Positions 7,415-17,401 of a stretch of 64,000 bases of DNA are shown in pieces. This stretch comes from Affinundibacterium flavidum (GTDB taxonomy: Bacteria > Pseudomonadota > Gammaproteobacteria > Burkholderiales > Burkholderiaceae_D). Below the pieces are notes generated by a model. The model was given only the letters and a program-made list of their open reading frames with translations, had not been told where the DNA came from and did no database searches. The stretch covers positions 1 to 64,000 of the forward strand of contig NZ_JACOGA010000013.1 in the NCBI RefSeq assembly GCF_014284175.1, given 5' to 3'. The position numbers and the translations under genes are program-made. The first letter of the stretch is position 1. Each line of letters begins with the position of its first letter.

Positions 7415-8965
7415 TTAGCTATGCCGCTTCGACTTTTTTCCGGCACTAGCCAAAGTCTTGCTAGTGCGCTTAGATGCTTGTTTGCTGCTGACTTTACGAT
7501 GATTTTTTGCAAGCTGTTGCTTGGTGTTGCTGCTCCGGCTGGCGGTTTGTAGATTTGAGCTTGCATGTGCTTTAGGAACGTGCAAGACCAATTTCTGACC
7601 AACTGCAACTTGATCTTTGCGTAAATTGTTCCAAGATTTAATATCCGCGACGCTGAGCTTGTAACGCTTTGCCAGGCTCGCCAGATTGTCTTTTTTGCCG
7701 ACTTTAACTTGTATTTTGCGGGTGCCAGCGCTGGGATTTTCTATTGTTAATTGTGCTAGCTCGGCAATTTGTACCGGAATATTTTCTTCTGAGGATTTCG
7801 CCGATTTCGGCACCAGTATGGTTGATCCCGCTTTCACGATCATTTTGGCTGGAATCGCATTTACTTCGCGTAGCTGATCCGCTTTGTAGCCAAAGCGATT
7901 CGCGAGAGTTTCAACGCGTTCAGACTTATTCACGCTCAAGGTGGTCCAGGATGAATATGGGCCTTTCCAGCTCAGAAAATTATTTTCGAAGACTGGGGCT
8001 TTTTCTATTGGCAATAAGATATTGATGTTGTTCCCGCCAGTGATGACAGGGCGGTTAAATTGTGGATTTAAGGCTTTGAATTCATTCAAAGGTAATTCCG
8101 CTAACTTTGCCGCTAATTGAACGTCAATGTCTTTCTGACTTTTGACTGTGGTGAAGTAAGGCTCATTATCCAGTTTAGGCAAGACGATATTGAAATGTTC
8201 TGGATGCCCGATGATATTTTTGACGGCCTGTAGCTTGGGCACATAATTTTTGGTTTCATTCGGCATCAAGGCTGACAAGCTATCGAAATCAATCGGTAAG
8301 CCTAGTGCTTGTTGTTTCTTGATCGCTCGTTGCACTGAGCCTTCACCCCAGTTATAGGCTGCTAGTGCGAGTTGCCAGTCACCGAAGATATTGTAGAGGC
8401 GTTGCAAATAGTCGAGTGCCGCTTCAGTAGAATCTAATACCCCGCGTCGGTCATCTTTAAAAATGCTTTGTTTGAGATTAAAGTCGCGTCCAGTCGCAGG
8501 CATAAACTGCCACATGCCGGAAGCCTTCGCAGTTGAAATCGCTTGCGGATTAAAGGCAGATTCGATGAATGGCAGTAAGGCCAGATCCGTCGGCATACCG
8601 CGTTTATCTAGCGCATCTACGACGTGGTATAAATAACGTGAACCACGTTGAACGATGCGTAGCAGATAGTCCATCCGCGAGCTGTACCAACTGGTTTGAT
8701 AGTTGACTAACTGATTGTCCAAATTAGGAATCGCATAACCATGGCGAATCCGGTTCCACAAATCTGACTCGGTAAAAATTAAAGGCTCTTCGCCATCAAC
8801 AATATCTGTCGCAGCGGTAGTGGCTTCTGTTGGAGATTCAAAACGTGCGTTGCTGAGTTTTTTACTGAGTTTTAAGGTGTCGATTGTTTGTGCTTTGAGC
8901 GTGGTCGTCGTCAGACCCGATAACAATAAACCAGAACAAGCGAGACAGTAAATAAATCGTTTCAT
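7415..8965 (-). CDS. mltD: membrane-bound lytic murein transglycosylase D
   Basis: Cleaves the glycan strands of peptidoglycan in the periplasm with formation of 1,6-anhydromuramic acid. From the ATG at 8965 the protein has 516 residues: signal peptide MKRFIYCLACSGLLLSGLTT, a goose-lysozyme-like SLT domain (about 120-235) with catalytic Glu135 in PFIESAFNPQA and the GMWQFMPATGRDF and AAYNWGEGSV motifs, then two LysM repeats (near 350-400 and 430-475) and a basic Ser/Lys-rich tail. The LysM repeats bind peptidoglycan. A TTG at 9043 would add 26 residues before the signal sequence and is unlikely. The usual lipobox of E. coli MltD is not evident. Confidence 0.93.
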   Translation of the reverse strand: MKRFIYCLACSGLLLSGLTTTTLKAQTIDTLKLSKKLSNARFESPTEATTAATDIVDGEEPLIFTESDLWNRIRHGYAIPNLDNQLVNYQTSWYSSRMDYLLRIVQRGSRYLYHVVDALDKRGMPTDLALLPFIESAFNPQAISTAKASGMWQFMPATGRDFNLKQSIFKDDRRGVLDSTEAALDYLQRLYNIFGDWQLALAAYNWGEGSVQRAIKKQQALGLPIDFDSLSALMPNETKNYVPKLQAVKNIIGHPEHFNIVLPKLDNEPYFTTVKSQKDIDVQLAAKLAELPLNEFKALNPQFNRPVITGGNNINILLPIEKAPVFENNFLSWKGPYSSWTTLSVNKSERVETLANRFGYKADQLREVNAIPAKMIVKAGSTILVPKSAKSSEENIPVQIAELAQLTIENPSAGTRKIQVKVGKKDNLASLAKRYKLSVADIKSWNNLRKDQVAVGQKLVLHVPKAHASSNLQTASRSSNTKQQLAKNHRKVSSKQASKRTSKTLASAGKKSKRHS

Positions 8966-9342
8966 GATCGGAAAGAGAATCGATACAATCGACTGTGAGA
9001 TGGACAACAGCGAAGTGTACGCAAAGCCTTCTTTCGAGGTCAAGTGAAATAGCCATCAATAAAGGAAAATTGCGCTAAAGTTTTCTGTGGGAAAGTAATT
9101 CCTATTTTGAAAACTTTTGTTGTCGAACTTGCTGTAGGACTTGTTATGGGACTCGTTGTACAAATTCCGCAAAGGGTGCTGGATAAGGCAAAATTGGGAT
9201 AAGTTATTGCACCGCTTATATTGCACTTATATTGCACTTAATTGGATTGTTGTTGTCCTAGGGCTTGTTGACATTCAAATCGGGAGTGCGAATGTCAACA
9301 GGTTCTAGCCGCCTGAATATGGATTAACCACTGGAGAGAGAT
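8966..9342. other. divergent spacer mltD / amidohydrolase
   Basis: A 377-base spacer between divergent genes, so it must hold both promoters. It contains a tandem duplication of CTTATATTGCA (9215-9236) and the perfect 11-base palindrome at 9266-9300. I see no credible gene here. Confidence 0.6.
9266..9300. promoter_or_regulatory. 11-bp inverted repeat upstream of the amidohydrolase gene
   Basis: TGTTGACATTC (9266-9276) and GAATGTCAACA (9290-9300) are exact complements separated by 13 bases. The site lies 43 bases before the start codon at 9343 and has no T-run after it. It could be an operator or a repetitive extragenic palindrome; the sequence alone does not decide. Confidence 0.5.
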
Positions 9343-11025
9343 ATGAAAAAAATAAAGCAAATGCGACTGGGGATATTGAATGTAGCATTCTTGAGCGCAT
9401 TTGGCGTGTATAGCCAGAGCAGTCTTGCTGACACGCTGTTTGTGCATGCGAATGCCTATACGCTTAATGTAAAACAGCAATTGCAACAATTTGATGCGAT
9501 GTTGATTAACGATGCGGGTAAGGTTCTCGCTACAGGCACACAGGTGCAATTGCAAAAGAAATTCCCTAAGGCGACGATCGTAGATCTGGGCGGTAAAACA
9601 GTGTTGCCAGGTTTGATTGATGCGCATGGACATGTGTTTGGCTTGGGAACTGCAGAGAGTCGACTCAGCTTGCGGGCGACGAATAATCTGGCAGAGGCTT
9701 TGGCGGCTATTTCTCAATATGCGCAGGCATCGACGCAACGTCAGTGGATCTTGGGCGGTGAATGGAATCAGGCGATCTGGAAGCTTGGACGTTTTCCAAC
9801 AGCAGCCGAACTCGATAGCGCGATTAGTAATCGTCCCGCCTGGTTCCGCCGGGTGGATGGGCATGCAGGTTGGGCCAATTCCAAAGCCATGCAATTGGCG
9901 GGCATTACGAAAGCGACACCTGATCCAGCTGGTGGCAAGATAGAGCGCGATGCGAATGGCGAAGCGACCGGGATCTTGGTGGATGCCGCAATGGACATCA
10001 TGGAAAAAGTGATCCCGCCGCAAAACGACGCGGAAATGCGTAGTGCTTTAGATGCTGCGCTTGCGCAATTGCGTAGCGTCGGTTTGACGTCGGTGCATGA
10101 TGCAGGTGTTGGCATGCACGCGGATAAATTATTTCGCGAATACGCTAAAGACGGCAAACTCACGACGCGCGTGTACGGCATGATCAGTGGCGTAGATCAA
10201 TTTTTTGATCAAGTTTCTGCGGCAGGGCCACTCAAAAGTTTTGCCGATGATCGCTATGCTTTGCGTGCAGTGAAGTTATATTCTGATGGCGCTTTAGGCA
10301 GCCGTGGTGCGGCTTTGTTAGCCCCGTATAGTGATGCGCCACATACCAAAGGTTTATTATTTTCGCCGGACAAAGATATGCGTAGCATGGTGCAAAAAGC
10401 GGCTGCTAAAGGCTATCAAGTCAATGTGCATGCGATTGGTGATGCAGGTAATCGTCAGGTGATTGACGCTTTAGCGACGATTCCTCAAGCACAGAATGCG
10501 CAGGTTTTGCGACACCGAATTGAACATGCACAAGTGCTAGAACTGAGCGATATTCCACGCGTCGCCAAATTGCATATCATTCCTTCAATGCAGCCTACGC
10601 ATGCGACTTCCGATATGAATATGGCAGAAGACCGCGTGGGAAATGAGCGCATCAAAGGTGCGTATGCGTGGCGCAGTTTTTTAAAGCAGGGATCGAAAAT
10701 TCCTTGTGGCTCCGATTTCCCGATTGAAAGTCCAAATCCATTCTGGGGAATTTATTCCGCCGTCACGCGTCAGGATCATCAGCAAATGCCGGTCAATGGC
10801 TGGCATCCAGAGCAAGCAATGACAGTGCAAGAAGCTTTCCGCTGCTTTACCTTAGATGCTGCATATGCCGGACATCAAGAAAAAATACTCGGTAGTTTAG
10901 AGAAGGGTAAGTGGGGTGACTTTATCGTGATTGATCAGGATATCTTCAAGATCCCCGCGAAGGATATTTACAAAACGTCTGTCTTGCAGACTTGGCAGGC
11001 TGGTAAGCAGGTGTACGTCAAATAA
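9343..11025 (+). CDS. exported amidohydrolase, YtcJ-like
   Basis: Metal-dependent hydrolase of the amidohydrolase-3 (YtcJ) group; the substrate is unknown. The N-terminus MKKIKQMRLGILNVAFLSAF plus Ser/Ala residues looks like a signal peptide, so it is probably periplasmic. VLPGLIDAHGHVFGLG (about 88-103) holds the H-x-H metal ligands. LYSDGALGSRGAAL, VNVHAIGDAGNRQVID and LRHRIEHAQVLE follow in family order, and PCGSDFPIESPNPFWGIYSA carries the late metal-binding Asp. At 560 residues it is full length. GGAGAGAG precedes the ATG. It is followed by a bidirectional terminator and appears monocistronic. Confidence 0.9.
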   Translation: MKKIKQMRLGILNVAFLSAFGVYSQSSLADTLFVHANAYTLNVKQQLQQFDAMLINDAGKVLATGTQVQLQKKFPKATIVDLGGKTVLPGLIDAHGHVFGLGTAESRLSLRATNNLAEALAAISQYAQASTQRQWILGGEWNQAIWKLGRFPTAAELDSAISNRPAWFRRVDGHAGWANSKAMQLAGITKATPDPAGGKIERDANGEATGILVDAAMDIMEKVIPPQNDAEMRSALDAALAQLRSVGLTSVHDAGVGMHADKLFREYAKDGKLTTRVYGMISGVDQFFDQVSAAGPLKSFADDRYALRAVKLYSDGALGSRGAALLAPYSDAPHTKGLLFSPDKDMRSMVQKAAAKGYQVNVHAIGDAGNRQVIDALATIPQAQNAQVLRHRIEHAQVLELSDIPRVAKLHIIPSMQPTHATSDMNMAEDRVGNERIKGAYAWRSFLKQGSKIPCGSDFPIESPNPFWGIYSAVTRQDHQQMPVNGWHPEQAMTVQEAFRCFTLDAAYAGHQEKILGSLEKGKWGDFIVIDQDIFKIPAKDIYKTSVLQTWQAGKQVYVK

Positions 11026-11080
11026 AGCTGGTTTTGATCATTTCTTGATTAAGCCTTGATCACTTATTGAAGTGCATAAA

Positions 11081-11119
11081 AAAACTGCTAGTGACGCATC
11101 AATCGTCACTAGCAGTTTT
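11081..11119. terminator. bidirectional intrinsic terminator
   Basis: Perfect 16-base stem: AAAACTGCTAGTGACG (11081-11096) and its complement (11104-11119), with a 7-base loop. A-rich and T-rich flanks on both sides fit termination of the converging amidohydrolase and ABC exporter genes. Confidence 0.88.
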
Positions 11120-11131
11120 GATTTGTTGGAA

Positions 11132-12961
11132 TCAATGCAGATGAAACTGCAAAGAAGCCAGATGCGCATACACACCGCCTTGCGCAATCAGCTCGGCGTG
11201 ATTACCAGTTTCCACAATACGACCTTGTTCTAGGACGATGATCCTGTCGGCACGTTGTACGGTCGATAAGCGATGCGCAATGATTAATGTCGTGCGTCCC
11301 TGCATCGCTGTTTCCAAAGCCTGTTGTACTAAACGTTCGGATTCTGCATCGAGTGCGCTAGTCGCCTCATCAAGTAACATCAAACGGGGATTTTTTAAGA
11401 TCGCACGGGCAATCGCTATCCTCTGTTTTTGACCACCAGATAAACGTACTCCACGCTCCCCCAAAAAGGAATGGTAGGCTTCGGGCAGGCGTTCAATGAA
11501 TTCATGGGCGGCGGCTAATTTCGCAGCTTGGATCACCTCTTCATCAGTCGCATCGACCTTACCATAGCGAATATTTTCCATCGCACTCGCGGCAAAGATC
11601 ACAGTGTCTTGCGGGACTATGCCTATGGTATCGCGCAGGGTATGCAAATCAAGCGCACGAATGTTCACGCCATCGATGCTTATTTGACCTTGCTGCGGAT
11701 CATAAAATCGTAAGAGCAATTGGAACAGCGTGGTTTTGCCAGCGCCGGATGCTCCGACCAGTGCAATCGTCTCGCCCGCTTTGATCGTTAAATCGATTTC
11801 AGACAATGCAGCTGCGTCGGGTCGCGATGGATAATGAAAGAGCACATTGCTGAATTGAATGCTGGCACCATGCGCATCTAATTGCGGCAATAATAATGGC
11901 GATGCGGGAGAGGTGATAGTCGATTTAACTGACATCAGTTCAAGCAAGCGTTCGGTTGCACCTGCAGCGCGTTGCGCTTCTCCCATCACTTCTGATAAAG
12001 CACCAATGGCGCCAGCGACTATTGATGCATACAGGATAAACTGACCGAGTTTGCCGCCACTCATTTCACCTTGCATGACCGCTTGCGCACCTAACCATAA
12101 GACGAAAACGATCGCCCCAAAGATCAATAATATCGCGATCATGGTTAATAAAGAACGAGCACGGATGCGTCGCATGGCGGTGCTAAAAGCGTGTTCGACC
12201 GAGCTGGCGAAGCGTTGCGCCTCTATCTGCTCATGCGTGTAGGCTTGAACTATCGGCATGGCGTTCAGAATTTCCCCCGCCATGGCCGAGGCATCGGCAA
12301 TTCTATCTTGCGAATCACGCGATAATTTACGCACGCGCCGACCAAACAAAATGATAGGCAGAATCACCAGCACCAACATCACGATAATGATAGAAGAGAG
12401 CATAGGACTGGTGACAAACAGCATCACCAAGCCACCAGCAAATAGCAGCAGATTGCGTAAAGCCAGACTGATACTCGTGCCGACCACTGCTTGAATTAAA
12501 GTGGTGTCGGTAGTCAGGCGAGATAAGACTTCGCCCGTTTGTGTGGTTTCAAAAAACTCTGGGCTTTGGGTGACGACATGGGCATATACCGCATTGCGGA
12601 TATCTGCCGTGACGCGCTCACCTATCCACGACACCATGTAAAACCGCGCTGCGGTGGCGATACCTAAAATCACCGCGACACCGAATAACGCCAGAAAGGT
12701 CAGATTGACGTGTTCAATTCCATGCGTACCACCGTCGCCTATTTTGCTAAACCCCATATCAATCATTTGCCGGAAGGCATACGGTATGGTCAAGGTGGCA
12801 CAGGCGGCAATCAGCAAGGCGATACCCGCTAATATGAATTGGCGACGATAAGGACGTAAGAAAGGGAGTAAGCCTATTAATGTCGTGATGCTGCTGCGAT
12901 TTGCTGTATTGCTGTCGTTGCGCGTCGTAGTTTCTGCATGGGGGGAGTTGGGCTGGCTCAT
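11132..12961 (-). CDS. MsbA-type ABC exporter (fused permease-ATPase)
   Basis: Half-transporter that would act as a homodimer in the inner membrane. Residues about 30-320 form the six-helix exporter domain, beginning FLRPYRRQFILAGIALLIAA. The C-terminal ATPase has Walker A GASGAGKTTLFQLLL, signature RLSGGQKQRIAIARAIL, Walker B LMLLDEATSALD and the H-loop IIAHRLSTVQ. The 609 residues match MsbA/LmrA-type exporters. Substrate cannot be read from sequence; lipid or drug export is possible. The N-terminal tail is Ser/Thr/Asn-rich and likely cytoplasmic. It converges on the amidohydrolase gene and shares its terminator. Confidence 0.92.
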   Translation of the reverse strand: MSQPNSPHAETTTRNDSNTANRSSITTLIGLLPFLRPYRRQFILAGIALLIAACATLTIPYAFRQMIDMGFSKIGDGGTHGIEHVNLTFLALFGVAVILGIATAARFYMVSWIGERVTADIRNAVYAHVVTQSPEFFETTQTGEVLSRLTTDTTLIQAVVGTSISLALRNLLLFAGGLVMLFVTSPMLSSIIIVMLVLVILPIILFGRRVRKLSRDSQDRIADASAMAGEILNAMPIVQAYTHEQIEAQRFASSVEHAFSTAMRRIRARSLLTMIAILLIFGAIVFVLWLGAQAVMQGEMSGGKLGQFILYASIVAGAIGALSEVMGEAQRAAGATERLLELMSVKSTITSPASPLLLPQLDAHGASIQFSNVLFHYPSRPDAAALSEIDLTIKAGETIALVGASGAGKTTLFQLLLRFYDPQQGQISIDGVNIRALDLHTLRDTIGIVPQDTVIFAASAMENIRYGKVDATDEEVIQAAKLAAAHEFIERLPEAYHSFLGERGVRLSGGQKQRIAIARAILKNPRLMLLDEATSALDAESERLVQQALETAMQGRTTLIIAHRLSTVQRADRIIVLEQGRIVETGNHAELIAQGGVYAHLASLQFHLH

Positions 12962-13121
12962 AGTAGCAATAGGGTGTAGGGGCGCTCAAGTGAAATGATG
13001 ACTATTGTGGCAGCTTTTTGCTTTGTTCGCGCGGCACCGTGATGCAGTGCATATTTGTCCGATATGGATGGACTCTGTCGTCGACCGATTTTTGCAGCAG
13101 TGGCTCAATTGTCGCGTAAAA

Positions 13122-13154
13122 AAACGGTATGCAATTGACATTGGCATACCGTTT
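13122..13154 (-). terminator. intrinsic terminator of the S9 peptidase gene
   Basis: AAACGGTATGC (13122-13132) and GCATACCGTTT (13144-13154) form a perfect 11-base stem. Read on the minus strand it is followed by a T-run (complement of 13118-13124) and lies about 45 bases past the stop codon at 13198. Confidence 0.8.
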
Positions 13155-13197
13155 ACGTTCGCAAAATGATCGAAAATTGCTGCGAGTTTTGCCGCAA

Positions 13198-15927
13198 TTA
13201 TCTGGCTTTACCCAAATGTTGTAAGAAAAAGCTTTCGTATTTTTTATGCCAAGCCTTTGGTTTGATGGCACCACCTAAGCCATGTTCTCCATCTGGATCA
13301 AGAAACAGATCAACCAGACTCTCTTTACCGTTTTCTAACAGCGCACGATAAACATTGACTGTGTCTTGATACAGCACGTTAGGATCTTGCATGCCGTGCA
13401 CTAGCATTAGGGGTTTTTTTAAACCCACAGTGAGTGGCAATAAAGAATAGCGTCGTAAGTTTGGTTTGCTTCTATCGACTTTGCCGATAGTCCGTCCGCT
13501 ATACCAGCTATTGTAGTTTTCCCATTCGGTCGGCCCCGCGCCAGCGATCCCAGCCGCAAACACATCAGGACTGGTGTACATCGTGTACTGGGTTTGAAAT
13601 CCACCAAAACTCCAGCCCGTTAAGCCTATGCGCTTACCATCGACACCTAAGGATTTTTGCATGTATTTTGCGAGATCTTCTAAATCTTCGGTTTGCGGCT
13701 TGCCGACTTGTTCCCAGTTGGCATCACTGAATTTGCGACCATAGTTGGAATGCCCGCGCGGATCAACCGCGACTGTCACATAACCATGTTTGGCCGCCAT
13801 ATACATACCGAACAAATAAGCAGTCGCTTGAAAACTATCAGTCTCAATAATATGACGATCACCTAAAGGACCGCCATAGGTGTAGACGACTGCAGGGCGC
13901 TTATCGCTGCTACTCCACTGCTGCGGCTTAAACATATAGGCTTCAATTTTATCGCCGTGACGATTGGTAAAACTAAAGCGCTCTGGTTGGATCAGATGAA
14001 CCGCATTCCATTGTGGATCATGGCTATCGGTCAGAGTACTTGATTGTACTTTGTCAGCCCCGAGTTGAATGAGTTTAAGCTCAGGACGACTAGACCATTG
14101 GCCGGCGACACTGGCTATTTTTTTCCCGTTTTCAGCAACGGTCGTAGTGCGGTGAAAATCACCAGCTTTACCAAGGGCTGTCATCTCACCGCTGGCCAAT
14201 TGCACACTGAAAATATTCATCGCAGCAAAGTCGTCACGATTCGCTTGCACTAGCATCGTCTTACTGTCGGGTGTAAATCCCAGAATTTGATGTGCTTCAA
14301 AATTCCCCTTCAGCAGTGCAGTCGCCGTACCGTCGGCGGTGTTGATGCGATATGGTTGGCGATAGCCTTGTTCATCCAATACGGCGATCAATTGTTGACC
14401 ATCAGGTGTGAATTGCGGCGCAACGACATCGACGACTTCATGACCAACATCGCCACGTTTTTCAAACACGATTTTGGGTTTTTGATTGTCGGCTGTTTTG
14501 CCAACATAGATACGCAATAATTCTTTTTCGCGCTCCCAAGTAGAAAACGTATATTGACTAGCATCTTTTGAAAATGACACCCGGCTCATTTCAAACCAGA
14601 TATCGCCGCCATCCTGAGTAAACACTGGTACTGGCTGACGCATAGATTCATCGCTGACACGACGAATATACAGCGCGCTGGCAGGGACCGTGCGTTTGTC
14701 ATCCGACACTTCGCGACCGACCTTTTTTGCCGTTGCAAACCGGTCGTTATAGTTCATGATTTCGACCTGACGGGAAGGGCCAGCTTTCGCCGGATCTGCT
14801 GGAACAGCGGCACTGATCGCCATCCATTGCTTATCCTCACTCAAGACAGTGGAGTTCAAACCGTATTTTTTGTCGACATCGTCAGCGTGAATTAACTCTG
14901 GATTTAATTGACGTATTTTGCCATCGTTAAAACTAGCAGCGTAGATGCGCTTGTCGTCCATATACAGGTAGCCGCTATCGTCGGCATTGTAAGAAACGAT
15001 GCGTTCGACTTTATCAGTCTTGCTTAAACGTTCTATTTGTCCGGTGGCGGCTTGTAATCGGAATAAATCACCGCGGTATTGGAAAATAAGTTCCTGTGAT
15101 TTTTTTGCCCACACCAGATTCTCTATGCCAGGATACAAATCAGTATTTTTTAATTTTTCTTTGGCGAGTTTTTTCTTTAATTCGTCACGCAATTCCCACA
15201 ATTCTTTATCCACCTCGTTTTTCTTGGCGTCGTCAAGTTTGCTGGCTTGCTTATTGTCTGCTGTATTATTTGTCGTATTGTCGGTTGTATTTTCTGTTTT
15301 AGCTTCTGTCGTTTTTTCTTTATTACCGTCAGTGCTGATATTTTTCTTCGACTTCATCGCGGCGACCGCAGCTTTTTCTTTCGCTGCTTCGGCGTCTTTT
15401 TCGGCTTTGCTGGCTGCGTCACGAGCCTTTTTTGCGGCGAGTTCTTGCTTGAGTTCGGCAATCGCAGCGCGTTCCCATTGCAATAAATCGACTTTTTCGC
15501 CACGTAAGTAGGCAGCCTGTGCTTCCGCTTTGGCTTGGCGCTCGTTCAGTTCTTTTTCTTTTTGTTGGAGTTTTTTCTCGAAGCGATCCCAGTCTTCCGG
15601 CGCGTCATAAGCTTTCATCACTGCGGGCGAGGTGATCCGAGTTGTCTTGCCGGTTTCGCTGTCGTGCAGATAGAGATCATTGCCTTCTTCGCCGAACGGG
15701 TTCCAGGCATATGCCAGAAAACGCGCATCGTAGCTAAAACGGAGTTGTGTCGCCGCTTTACCCATATACGATTTGCTGCGATACAGTTGCTCTAAGCTGA
15801 GTTCGCTGGGTTTGAGTTTGGCAATCGCCGCCTCTGCCTTGGCATCTGCATGCGCTAATGGTGCGCTCAAACCTATCATTCCGCTACACATCAGGCTAAT
15901 ACTAAGTGCGATGATTTTCTTCTTCAT
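13198..15927 (-). CDS. exported S9 family prolyl oligopeptidase-type peptidase
   Basis: Serine peptidase with a beta-propeller followed by an alpha/beta hydrolase domain, probably periplasmic. Signal peptide MKKKIIALSISLMCSGMIGL ends near APLAHA. The catalytic Ser773 is in GWSFGGFQTQ, Asp848 in HGMQDPNVLY and His882 in DGEHGLGG. Unusual is a long Lys/Ala/Glu-rich stretch at about residues 110-270, predicted coiled coil, interrupted by a Thr/Asn-rich tract (TTDNTTNNTADNK near 215-225). It sits within the first propeller blades and is not typical of S9 enzymes. GGAGAAAG precedes the ATG. The 909 residues are long for the family because of this insertion. Confidence 0.92.
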   Translation of the reverse strand: MKKKIIALSISLMCSGMIGLSAPLAHADAKAEAAIAKLKPSELSLEQLYRSKSYMGKAATQLRFSYDARFLAYAWNPFGEEGNDLYLHDSETGKTTRITSPAVMKAYDAPEDWDRFEKKLQQKEKELNERQAKAEAQAAYLRGEKVDLLQWERAAIAELKQELAAKKARDAASKAEKDAEAAKEKAAVAAMKSKKNISTDGNKEKTTEAKTENTTDNTTNNTADNKQASKLDDAKKNEVDKELWELRDELKKKLAKEKLKNTDLYPGIENLVWAKKSQELIFQYRGDLFRLQAATGQIERLSKTDKVERIVSYNADDSGYLYMDDKRIYAASFNDGKIRQLNPELIHADDVDKKYGLNSTVLSEDKQWMAISAAVPADPAKAGPSRQVEIMNYNDRFATAKKVGREVSDDKRTVPASALYIRRVSDESMRQPVPVFTQDGGDIWFEMSRVSFSKDASQYTFSTWEREKELLRIYVGKTADNQKPKIVFEKRGDVGHEVVDVVAPQFTPDGQQLIAVLDEQGYRQPYRINTADGTATALLKGNFEAHQILGFTPDSKTMLVQANRDDFAAMNIFSVQLASGEMTALGKAGDFHRTTTVAENGKKIASVAGQWSSRPELKLIQLGADKVQSSTLTDSHDPQWNAVHLIQPERFSFTNRHGDKIEAYMFKPQQWSSSDKRPAVVYTYGGPLGDRHIIETDSFQATAYLFGMYMAAKHGYVTVAVDPRGHSNYGRKFSDANWEQVGKPQTEDLEDLAKYMQKSLGVDGKRIGLTGWSFGGFQTQYTMYTSPDVFAAGIAGAGPTEWENYNSWYSGRTIGKVDRSKPNLRRYSLLPLTVGLKKPLMLVHGMQDPNVLYQDTVNVYRALLENGKESLVDLFLDPDGEHGLGGAIKPKAWHKKYESFFLQHLGKAR

Positions 15928-16199
15928 ACTTTCTCCGCTTCATTTTTGTCTTATAAATTTTTATATTTGCTCGTTGATTGCCTTTAGCGTAGTGCTGCTT
16001 CTGTTGAAACAGTGCACACGCAAGGTCACAATCCGACAGCGATAGACTCACTTTTGAAGTGAAAGTTCCAATGCCGTTCAATGAATATCGTCATGGTCAT
16101 AATTGTAGAATTTCACCAGAGGTAAAATTTACAAGTAAGTGAGTTTGTACAGTAGAATTTTGTTTTCTAGTTTCCCATTACTTATTTCAGAAAGCCGCT

Positions 16200-17144
16200 A
16201 TGCCTGGTGCCAGCCTTTTAACCCTATTCGATGATATTGCAACCGTATTAGATGATGTCGCTTTGATGACCAAAGTTGCAGCAAAGAAAACTGCAGGCGT
16301 ACTCGGTGACGATCTGGCCTTGAATGCGGAACAAGTCGCCGGTGTGCGTGCTGAGCGCGAATTGCCTGTCGTCTGGGCGGTCGCGAAAGGTTCTTTGGTC
16401 AATAAGATGATCTTGGTGCCGATTGCGCTTTTGTTGAGCGCAGTAGCACCTTGGGCGATCATGCCTTTATTGATGGTCGGCGGAACTTATTTGTGTTTTG
16501 AGGGATTTGAAAAACTCGCGCACAAATTTTTGCATAGCGAGGCAGAAGATGAAGCGCATCATGTCGAGCTTGTGCACGCATTGGACGATGAAAGCCTGGA
16601 CATAGTCCAGTTTGAGAAAGATAAAATTAAGGGCGCAATCACTACGGATTTTGTTTTGAGTGGCGAAATCATCATCATTACCTTGGGTACCGTAGCAGAT
16701 GCTACTTTTTCTACGCGCTTGGCGGTATTAGCTGGCGTGAGTTTGATCATGACGATAGGTGTGTATGGTTTTGTTGCCTTGATCGTGAAGTTGGACGATA
16801 TGGGTTTTTATTTGCAAAGAAATCAGGAGCAGTCTTGGTTACGTCGCATGCAACGTCGTGTAGGTGATGGTTTTGTTGCGTTTGCGCCGCGTTTGATGAA
16901 AGCTTTAACTGTGATTGGTACTGCAGCCATGTTTTTGGTTGGTGGCGGTATTCTTGCGCACGGCATTCCTGCCGTCAGCGAATGGTCACATCAGATGGCG
17001 CATCAAGCTGGTACTGTGATGTGGATAGGCACAGTATTAGAAGTAATTATTCCCGGTTTGATTGATGCGGTATTTGGTATTTTTGCCGGTGCACTGAGTT
17101 TGCTCGGCGTACTAGGCTTTCAGAAAGTGTTCAAACGTGCCTGA
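16200..17144 (+). CDS. DUF808 family inner-membrane protein (YedI-like)
   Basis: Membrane protein of unknown function related to E. coli YedI. The start MPGASLLTLFDDIATVLDDV is the family signature. Hydrophobic segments follow around residues 78-105 (ILVPIALLLSAVAPWAIMPL), 150-215 and 230-310. The gene is 314 residues, the usual length. The ATG is the first in frame and gives the conserved N-terminus. It stands alone, followed by an intrinsic terminator at 17216. Regulation is not visible. Confidence 0.92.
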   Translation: MPGASLLTLFDDIATVLDDVALMTKVAAKKTAGVLGDDLALNAEQVAGVRAERELPVVWAVAKGSLVNKMILVPIALLLSAVAPWAIMPLLMVGGTYLCFEGFEKLAHKFLHSEAEDEAHHVELVHALDDESLDIVQFEKDKIKGAITTDFVLSGEIIIITLGTVADATFSTRLAVLAGVSLIMTIGVYGFVALIVKLDDMGFYLQRNQEQSWLRRMQRRVGDGFVAFAPRLMKALTVIGTAAMFLVGGGILAHGIPAVSEWSHQMAHQAGTVMWIGTVLEVIIPGLIDAVFGIFAGALSLLGVLGFQKVFKRA

Positions 17145-17215
17145 GCAAATTTGTGAGCTTGATCAGTATTGGTTTGGGTAACAGATAGACTCAATCAATG
17201 AGTCAATCAGTGAGG

Positions 17216-17247
17216 AGCGAAAGGCAAGTAAACCTTTCGCTTTTTTT
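17216..17247 (+). terminator. intrinsic terminator after the DUF808 gene
   Basis: AGCGAAAGG (17216-17224) pairs with CCTTTCGCT (17233-17241) across an 8-base loop, followed by seven T. Confidence 0.85.
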
Positions 17248-17401
17248 GTGGTTGAAATACGTGTTTCGATGCAAAGTTTTCGTGTTTCATCTCACGTTTC
17301 ACCTTTATTGAAATTGAGTGTGTATCTTCATGCTGACATTCCACACTGAGAAAATTTCAGAAGTTATTTTCATTTAGTTCTTATTTTGATTGAGGTAAGC
17401 C

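Noticed and set aside
9295..10023. Long minus-strand frame (242 codons) opposite the amidohydrolase
   Set aside because: Lies entirely antisense to a well-supported gene and its leader; composition is that of shadow translation with many Cys/His/Arg.
14999..15511. Plus-strand frame of 170 codons, Phe/Ser rich
   Set aside because: Antisense to the Lys/Ala/Glu-rich part of the S9 peptidase, which explains the composition.
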